Source: Eubacteriales Family XIII. Incertae Sedis bacterium
GTDB lineage: Bacteria; Bacillota; Clostridia; Peptostreptococcales; Anaerovoracaceae
Length of the DNA: 64,000 nucleotides
Assembly: GCA_031261525.1 (NCBI GenBank)
Contig: JAISJM010000120.1
Coordinates: 1 to 64,000, forward strand
Direction: 5' to 3'
Under the pieces are notes generated by a model. The model was not told the DNA's origin, made no database searches, and worked only from the letters and a program-made list of their open reading frames with translations. Shown one piece after another: positions 1 through 9,500 of the stretch; positions within the stretch are counted from its first letter, which is position 1; every line of letters begins with the position of its first letter. Made by a program: the position numbers and the translations under genes.

Positions 1-105
1 AACATGCTGTCTGATGAGATGTCGATACCGACCATTGCAAAAATCTTGGACTTGTCTGTTGAGAAAGTTCAATCATTGATTGCAACATCAGATCCGGTCT
101 ACTAA
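1..105 (+). CDS. C-terminal end of an Rpn/PD-(D/E)XK nuclease-type (transposase-like) protein, partial
   Basis: Frame 1 is open from the left edge to TAA at 103-105, giving the last 34 residues of a protein. The stretch MLSDEMSIPTIAKILDLSVE resembles the C-terminal 'LL.DGMSIE.IAKYTGLS.EEI' tail often seen in Rpn-family recombination-promoting nucleases/putative transposases of Clostridia. The catalytic part lies outside the window, so the family call rests on the tail alone. A strong hairpin with a T-run follows within 40 nt and presumably ends its transcript. Confidence 0.5.
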   Translation, partial: NMLSDEMSIPTIAKILDLSVEKVQSLIATSDPVY

Positions 106-143
106 CCGACAAAACTCCTTCGATACCAAGCAACAAACTCTTC

Positions 144-189
144 AAAGCTCCACACATGACAATCCGTCATTAGTGTGGAGCTTTTTTTT
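144..189 (+). terminator. Rho-independent terminator
   Basis: A near-perfect stem (AAGCTCCACACATGAC pairing with GTCATTAGTGTGGAGCTT) closes a 5-nt loop and is followed by an uninterrupted T-run at 181-188. It sits 40 nt behind the partial gene at the left edge. Confidence 0.9.
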
Positions 190-561
190 ATTGTCATAAT
201 ATTTCAAACAGTTTCTTTATTTTCAAAAAATCAAAAACTCAACACAGCATGTTTATTATTTGCGAATAAGGGTATCAATAAATATTACATTTATAATCTT
301 TATAATATTTTTTAAAAATACGGCAGGAAAACCTTTACCAATTCTATCTAAGACTATGAAGGGCATATATTATAAATGCTCACCAGTATATATTACATTG
401 CTATAACAGAAGCGCATCTATCGCATTACAAATAAGATACATACATTTGCATATAATTAAATTTCTAATGTTAAAGCATTAATTTTGTGTAACTGTGATA
501 CAATTTACGAAAATGTAATGAACTGAATATGAATATATTGTTGTGATAAGTTAAAGGAGCC
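190..561 (+). other. AT-rich leader of the giant surface-protein gene
   Basis: This stretch of about 370 nt has no coding sequence. It is very AT-rich and separates the terminator from the adhesin start. A TACAAT box near 498-503 could be a -10 element, but no convincing -35 element stands out. I looked for a cyclic-di-GMP riboswitch, because an HD-GYP gene lies downstream, and saw no recognisable GEMM core. A long untranslated leader remains possible. Confidence 0.4.
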
Positions 562-564
562 ATG

Positions 565-3500
565 ATGAACACGAATGAACATCTCCAAACCCACGCACCA
601 TCAACATCGAGTAGAAGTGCACGCGCAAATGTCGCAGCATATGTAAGTCAGGTAGGTAGCGTGCGTTCAGCAATTGCATTTTTATTAGCGGTGATTATGG
701 TGTTTTCGTTGATTACACCAAGGTTGTCATGGGCGGATGGTGAGGATTCGACATCTGGACCAGCGGTTGAGACCGATTCCACCAATCCTGCAATCGCTGC
801 ACAGGGTGCGCCCATTACAGCGCTAGATGCGTTTGCACCGTGGACTGTGACCGCGAACTTAACACCTCCAAATCCAGGACCCGCCTATAATTCTGGAGAA
901 ACGATTAAAGTGGACGTAAACTTTCAGCGCAGTCAAGGCGGCGCTGTTGATTATGATCAAGAATATGTCCTATATATCAATGCGGCAATTACCCAGTTGC
1001 CTGTATTTAGTGGCGTTCAATCTATCAATGGGAAACCTGTATTGATTGTAAAGTCTCAGGGAACTGAGAATGTCGGCGGTACGCCTTATATAAAATATGT
1101 TTATGCATTCAATCCAGATTTAACAGAAACGGATTTAAGCTCATTATTCAGCACAAAATTCTCAGCAAGTGTCACGCTCAAGACGGTCAGCTCAGAGACA
1201 ACAATCAACAAACCAATTATCACGAATGATTCCTCGGAAGTGGAAATTGGGCAGATTACGATTAAACCTCCTGCACCACCAGCATCATCGGGTTCTGTCA
1301 ATTTGCAGAAAAACGTAGCCACAATCTATAATTATGAAAATGGTAGGTATATAGAAGATTCGGGCAATACTGGTTATGTAACGACAGGTTCACTCGTCAA
1401 ATTCAATGTAACGATTTCAGATAATCTTAAATATTATACAGAAAATGGAATTGCTTATCCCATTTATAAATTGCTTGAGCAAGTGCCCGCTGGTTATACT
1501 GGTGTGACAAAAGGGGCGCAACTTCCGATTGGTCCTAGTGGCAATACAGCTGTAAATGCACAATGGACTCATAATCCAATTAATAGTACAAATCCAGAAA
1601 TGTGGGACTATGATTTATCCTATTATACCGCAACACAGAGCAGTTTAACCGTTGCTTTCTATGCCATCGTTCAGCCAGGCGCTGATACATCCAAACTTAT
1701 CAATAAAGTTACAGCTCATCCAGACAATGGTGACAAAGATAAAAATGCAACAGCTGGCGTGGCTGTTGGTACAAAGCCAACGCCACCACCTGTGATACCA
1801 CCAGAACCAGGCGACTATTATGACCTCGCATTGATAACCTATATGGGCGAACATGGACATCGTAATCAAAGTGGTGGCACGCTTACGCATGACAAGGTCT
1901 TTACAGAACTGAACCAAAAGCAAGACTTCAAAATTGCAATTTACAATCAAGGCTGGAAGGATGTTGACAATGTCACAATCGCAATCAATCTACCTGAGAA
2001 TATCCAGATGCTTGATAAAGATGGTAATATCGCAGATCCAGAGGTGGGTGATATCTTGCCGAATGGATGGGTATATCGTGGTTCACCAACCCCAGTTCCT
2101 AATGCAAATAACTGGACGCCAGTAAAGCAATATACAAAGCTTATTAGCTCTGGTAGGGATGGTGACGAAGATTATACGAATTATTTGCGTGCAAGACAGC
2201 CATATGATCACTATGGATGGTGTTGGGCTGGTATCACATTCAGCGCAATCATCACAGGTGATTATGATTCGGACAATCTCACGGTACCTGAACTTGGCAC
2301 AAGACTATATTCTGCAGAAATCGTGTCATTTGAAGGATATAATACAACTTATACTACCAAAACTGCTATGGTCAATAACGTCCCTACAGTGGTAAATGAC
2401 GAGGAAGTGAGCCCTGGAACGGCAGATGGTATCACAAATCATCCAGATGAAGATTCATTTCCAGACTCCAATCCATATAATGATTTGAGTAGACACCCGA
2501 TTGCTCAAAATGATTATAATACAACGTTCCTTGGATTTGATGCAAATGAAGCTGCAAATGGTGCTATCAATTGGAAATATGAAAATCTAAACCCAATAAA
2601 CGGTGAACCACTAGCCAAAGAATATGCCGGTAGGTTTAATGAAAAGACAACAGCACCTGGCAACGGAGCATGGCAGGCAGATGAGGATGATTATGATTTT
2701 GTTCAAATTCGTGTCCGTGAACCAAAACCAAACATCGACTACACGCTCGACGAGCTGAATAAATCGCGTGTTAGTATAGAAGAGATTAAGAAGGGGACTG
2801 CACTCGCATCACAAAATACAGTCATTAATTCATTCACAGGAAACTCATTTACAGGCAATAGCAAGAGTGGCTATAAAATGGGAAACTACACTTATATTGG
2901 TGATGACGGCGCTATCACAAATCCCCTCACATTCTTCGTATACAAAGTAACGGTAAATGCAGGCGAGCATGATATGTCCAATGTTACGTTGACAGATACG
3001 TTACCAGACGGGCTGAAATATATTACATTAGCGGAGATGGGATTGACATCTGGCACTTATGGTGCGAATGGACCATTCTCTAGCTATAAAAATAATTACG
3101 GCTTCTTCTCCGAGTTCTACTGGAAAGCAAGCACGCTCAAAGATGGAAGCAAAGCCGTTGTTCCAAACGACAGTAATATTCATACGTCGACAACATCTTC
3201 TGATGCAGATGCAGGGGACTATTATGCCAACATAGGTAGTGCCAATACGATTGGATTCCCAAAGATCCCAGGCTATGGCACACAGCGGGATAACAATAAC
3301 TACAATTACAATAAATTAACAAGTGGCGAAGGCATCTCATGGGTAAATCCAGATGCACATCCCGTCGATACTGAAAAATACTTCGAAAATTTCAAAGTAG
3401 ATTTTACAAGCAATCACGAAGTGACCGTTACGGCAAAGAATCTTCATGAGACACTGGTTGACCTCTACTTCTTTGTTGCACTTGATCCGTCAAAACCACT

Positions 3501-6500
3501 TCAAGAAGGTACGGTATATCAAAATTCTGCGACGATGACACGAGATGGTGCAGATGAGATTATTGTGACGGAAGACACTTACGCATATTGGGACTATGAC
3601 GGCGCGTCAGCATTTGCAAAGAAATTTATCAATACATCTGCAAAGGGTTCTGCAAAGTGGAAGGGCACAGAGGGTCTAAAGATTGTTGGTGAAGAAGCTA
3701 CGATTCCGTACCGTATTCAAGTGCGGGCAATCGGTTCCAATGCCAATGGCGGTACATTTACCGCGAATCCGCCTCAGATTCATATTGATGATTACCTCAA
3801 GTCGCAGGCAGCAGGCGCGGGTGCTACAATAAATGATGTAAAGGTAAATAACACCTCAATCCTAGATTCAGGCGTCATTCCTGTATCGACCTATACAGGT
3901 AGCGCATTTACGACAACGGGATTGGGCAATAAGATTACAAATGAGAGTTCCATGTCAGCAATCTATGCTTCAGAATCTGGTATATTAACAATCTCTAATA
4001 ATCAGGATATCACGCCAGGTAGTGAAGGACGCATCTATGATGTGGAATTCGCTGTCGACTATGCAGATATTACACCAGGTACCGCGATTAAAAATACGGC
4101 GGGCAATACCGTTACTTCCGTGCGCCCTCTATCCTTTGATCTGCACAAGACAAATTTTGCAGGTGGACCACTCGAAGGTGCGGAGTTCAATCTCTATTAT
4201 GCTGATGCGAAAGGTGTTGTGAACTATAGCGATCCTGTGAAGAATACAGGCTCCACACAGGAAATTCAAGACGATCCAACCAAAGCAACGGTTGTGACGC
4301 TTGGCGCATTTAATAATTATCATTTTACATTTGTACCAAAGGACTATCAGGCAAAGAATTCTTGGCATATCGCATTTGTTGAGACGGTCGCACCACATAA
4401 GAATCCTGACTATGAACCACCATACGAGGCAGGTCATATTTACTATATGGATATCACCAAGGATTCAGGCGGCAATCTTACTTGGTCCATTTCAACGGCA
4501 AATGGCGGTTATATTCTCACAACAACTGCGGGTCTCGGTCATTATGATTTCCTCAATACCAACGAAGAAATCACCACGACGAAGATGGCACTGACGAAGA
4601 CATGGCTTGGTGACACGCCAAATGGAACACCACTCTTCTATTATATATCCAGTACGGATACGAGTAGGCATGAGAATCCATTTACAAAGACCGCGGAAGG
4701 CTGGATATCAGGCAACATTTATACAGGACTTTATTCTATCGTTGAGTATAGTCCGATTGGATATGGACCAGAAGCAATTGATAATTGGACCTATCTCGGT
4801 CGCGCGACAAAGGCTGGAATTGCCTATGACAAATACGAATCAAAATTCGGCGTTGCGCTAGACAAAGACGGCAAAGTGACGATTCAAGGTGCCGTATCTG
4901 ATTCTGTAAATGTCACCAATACAGCAATTGGCGATTATGGACTTGAGAAGTTATGGCCTGCAGGTTGGCCTGGGTATGAGGATGCCAATCGTGTCAGTAC
5001 GGATGGTATCACAATCTTAGATCCAACGGTTGCACCACCGACAACGAAATTCTTCCTTGTTGGTGCAAATGGGCGATATGAACTGTCAAAAGCGACCGAA
5101 GATTACACAACCATCGGTGGTTTACGCTATACAAATAATTATATCAAGGCTGGTACCTACGATTTGTACGAGTATTCCACAGCGGAAGACTATGTTCCTA
5201 CAGTATTTATTGATTCAGATGGCAGTACCATTAGTGGCGCTTGGACTTTGCAGCCAGAAGATGCGGTGGACTATCCAGGATATAAAATTTACAAACATTC
5301 ATCGAGCATTACAGTTGCCCCAAGAACAGGCGACGCACCATATAAATCGGTTGAAAAACGGGTCAGCTTGCCCGCAATCGTAAACACATCAGGTAGTATT
5401 CTGCCTGTCTATGACACGCTTACGATTCGTAAGGTACTGACAGGTGCGGCAGTTGAAAATGGCGCAACAACCACTTCCCCATATGCAGTTAAAGTCAGAG
5501 TATCTGGCTCAGCTGTGGATGATAGTGAATATCTGACATTTACAGGCGATGCCCCAAACTATGTGTTCAGTGGTTCGGGCGTCACATCTGATGCGGCGAC
5601 ATCACTTACAATCAGTCAAGCGGCACCTGTATTTATTACAGGTTTACCAGCTGGCTCAGAGTATGTGGTGAGCGAAGGTATCACGGGTGACTATATCCCA
5701 ACGATTACTTATGGTGCAATTGGAGACGTTGATACTGGAATCACACATTCTGCAGTTGTCACAAATGACTATGTCACACCAACACCAGTTGCCGTGACGC
5801 TGGCAGCAGTGAAGACGGTTACAGGAACGGGCGCTACACTTGACGCGAATCAGTTTGCATTTGAACTTTATGATTCCAATGCTGATGGTGAGATTGGTGC
5901 TACGCCAATCGAGACGGTTTCGAATGGTGCGGTATTTGCAGATGGATCCGCTTATGTTACTTTTAGTAGCATCACATATGGTGGAATTAATCCAGCGGTG
6001 CATTATTACTTGATTAAAGAAAAATCTGCTGCAGATACAGGCGATTGGATCTATTCAAACAAAACGTATCTTGCTGTTGTAAGCGTCTCCGCCGTTCAAG
6101 TGGGGCAGTCGAACCAAAAGATTTTACGCGCAGAGACGACATATAAAGAGAAGAATGGTGAAGGCGATTGGGTAAATGTTGCAGGTGGAAAACTTGTAAA
6201 TGGTTTCCCTGAAATCATCAATCGATACAGTGTTCCAGCGCCAATTGAGGTTGACTTTGATGTGACGAAGACGGCTACAGGTGCTGCTTTGAATGCTGGC
6301 GCGTTTACATTTGGCGTGTTCTCAGTCAATACGAAGAGCGCAGTCTTAGGTACTCAAGTTGCGACGGCTTCCAACATCGCAGCTCCTGCTGGGCAAGCGA
6401 GTCCTGTGACATTTGCGGGGATTGAGATTGCAAATGCTGGTACGTATTATTACATAATCAAAGAGACAAATCCAGATACGACTCCAATTACAAGCAGTGG

Positions 6501-9500
6501 CTGGAGACTGGATAAGACGCAGTATTTTGCAACAGTTGTTGTTGAAGAAGAGCATGTAAATGGTGCAATACCAGATGGCGATGATATCCTAACAACAACG
6601 AGCATCAGCTATCAGGTAAGTACAGACGGTGGCAGTACTTGGAATGATTTCCATCCAAATACGAGCCTAAAGAACTTTACAAATACCTATGTCGAGTACG
6701 ATGCCGCACTGCGCAAATGGGTGAGTGGCGATTACCGCATCAAATCTGACGGCACGATTGTCAGCATTCCTGCAATTGGTGAACCGACCAGTCCTGCAAG
6801 CGCAGTACCGGTTACAAAGGGTGATGTCGTCAAGTATACAATCAAGGTATACAATCAGGGCAATCAAGCTACCAAGATTCCACAAATTGTGGATTATTTA
6901 CCAACAGATGGAGCGCTGTCCTTTACAAAGGCGGCTGTATTTGCGGGTCAGTATCCAGAGATATTTACAAATGCTGGCTGGACTTATGATGAGTCCACGT
7001 ATAAACTGACATACAATTATGACAAGACGTATGCGGGATGGGGCACTGCTACTGATACAGTCATTGCATCGGGTGCAGCTACTTACACAGGCAACGCAGA
7101 TGTGACTTTGGCGCCAGGTGCGGCGAAAGAAATCTCCGTATATCTTGTTGTCAATTCCGCTCCAGCAAATGGAACAATCGATAACTTCGCTGAGATTTCT
7201 GAGTTTACAGATGACGAAGGCACAGAGGTTGAGGATATCGATTCCACGCCAGATACAGATGAAGATAACGATAATTTCATCGACGAAGATGATAACGAGA
7301 TTGACGAGAATGCAAAGGAGAATCCTGGCGACGATGAGGACGATCATGACATCGCACAGATTACGGTAGCGGAACTAGGTGACCTCGTGATTTCAAAGCA
7401 TGTCCTTAACAATGCGGGAGACAATCACAAGTTCAGCTTCAAAGTTTCAGATGAGAATGGTCCTGTAAATCTTACAGCTGAGAAGATTGATATTGTGTGG
7501 GAGCCAACGTTGGCATTTGCACAAGATGGTCTTGCACAGGGAATTGTCACACTGACAGATGGTGCGATTGTAAAGATTGGCGGATTGACGCCAGGTGCTT
7601 ACACAGTTGAAGAAGTCAGCGTTTCGGGGCTTGCACTCGGTGCATACGAGACCGCGTATGAGACATCTACAGGCGTACCTGCCGTTCCATCAACAGGCGC
7701 AGGCGTCACAGTGTCTGGCGTGGATGTGACTTCTGCTGCAATTCGGGAAGTGAACTTCACAAACACCTTTAAGAAATACGACGCGGCGCTGAAGAAGTGG
7801 GTTTCCGATGTAGATCGACCAACAGGCTATGATGCCAATTCAAATAGTTACACGGTAACGGATGTCAAGGGCTATGGCGAGCCCGCAAATGCTGCAAAAG
7901 TCACACCAGCAGCAGTAAGAATTGGCGATCTTGTCACCTACAAGATTGGACTATACAATCAGGGTGCATATGACGTCACGATTAAAGAAGTTGTTGACAA
8001 TCTACCAGATGGACTCGCATTTGTAGAGGCAGGCACACTTGTAAGTGGCGTTGCTGTCAATACAAACTGGGCACTCGGTGATACCGCGAAAGGACAGAAC
8101 GCGAATCAGCTTTACTGGACAAGCGAGTCAGGCATCCAATTGCTTGCAAATCCAGATCATAAAGCAACAGATAAGCCTTCCGATTATCCAGCAGGTACCT
8201 CCGATTCCATCACAGTCGTACTCAAAGTCGTTGCAACAGAATCGGGCACGATTACAAACACGGCTGAAATCGTCAAGCTCTACGATGGCACAGGCGAATA
8301 TCCAGTAGAGGATATCGACTCGACACCAGACGACGATACAGACAACGATGATACCGTAGACAATGAGATTGAAGATGACGGCAAGCCGGATGATGACGAA
8401 GATGAGACGGTTGACGAAGATGACAGCGACATCGCAGAGATTGATCTAAGAGTCTACGATGTAGCACTTCGCAAGTGGATTCCAAGCGTGGAACGAAAAG
8501 TTACAGGCGCAAAGGACTGGGCAAATGTCTACAGCGCGAAGACACCTGAGTACAACACGGCTGTACCTGTACAGATCGGCGATAAGGTGACATTTGCCAT
8601 AGATCTCTTTAACCAGTGTACCAATGATGTCCAGATTTCAAAGATTTCGGATTATATCGGCAACGGATTCACATATGTGGCAGCGGACAACGATACTGCA
8701 TGGAATTACAATAGTGCGTCAGGCATCGCGGCTTATGCGGGCAATCCACTCGCACTCGAACAGTGGAGCGGCAAGGCTGCAGACGCTTATCCGGCAACAA
8801 CGGTATCTATCACGCTGAGAGTTGCAAAGATTACGGGCGCCAGCGTTGGTACAGAACGTTACAACTACGCTGAAATCACAGAACTGCAAGATGAAGACGG
8901 CGACGTGGTTCCAGATTATGATTCCGTGCCAGATGGTGATTTGCACAATGATGGCGAACTGAATGATGACACAAGAGTGCCAACAGACAGCGGTCTGAAT
9001 CCAATCAAAGACAACGTCATCACCGAACATGCGCTTGAGCCAGATGGCAGCAAGGTCATCAATGAAAGCCCAGAGAATCCGAATGGATATGGCTACGATG
9101 AAGATGACCATGACTTTGCGAAAGTGAAAGATGTCGAGTATGACGCAGCATTGAAGAAGTGGGTAGAGTCCGTAGAGCACGCAGGGAAGTCAACAGAAAT
9201 TGACAAATCTGGTGAAAATGGACCAACTGGAAACACCTCACCTGCCTCTGTAAGCGTTGGCGATTTTGTAAGCTACAGCATCAGAGTCTTTAACCAGACC
9301 GAACTTCCAATCAACATTACCGAAGTTGTGGACTATGTACCAAAGGGACTCGGATTCGTCGCAAGTAAGAATCCTGACTGGACATACAATAAGGATACGG
9401 GCAAGGCAACTTACGTTGGCGAGCCAATCAAGCTAAGTGGCAACACATCACAGAATGAAGATGGCACTTATAACTACAGCGACAACGCTGGAACCGCAAA

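Noticed and set aside
190..561. Cyclic-di-GMP riboswitch before the adhesin
   Set aside because: I looked for GEMM-I/II core motifs because of the HD-GYP gene, but no convincing core or paired helices were found.
6898..7347. Long antisense frames within the adhesin gene
   Set aside because: They are complements of the biased, acidic coding text. No ribosome site or protein features are seen.
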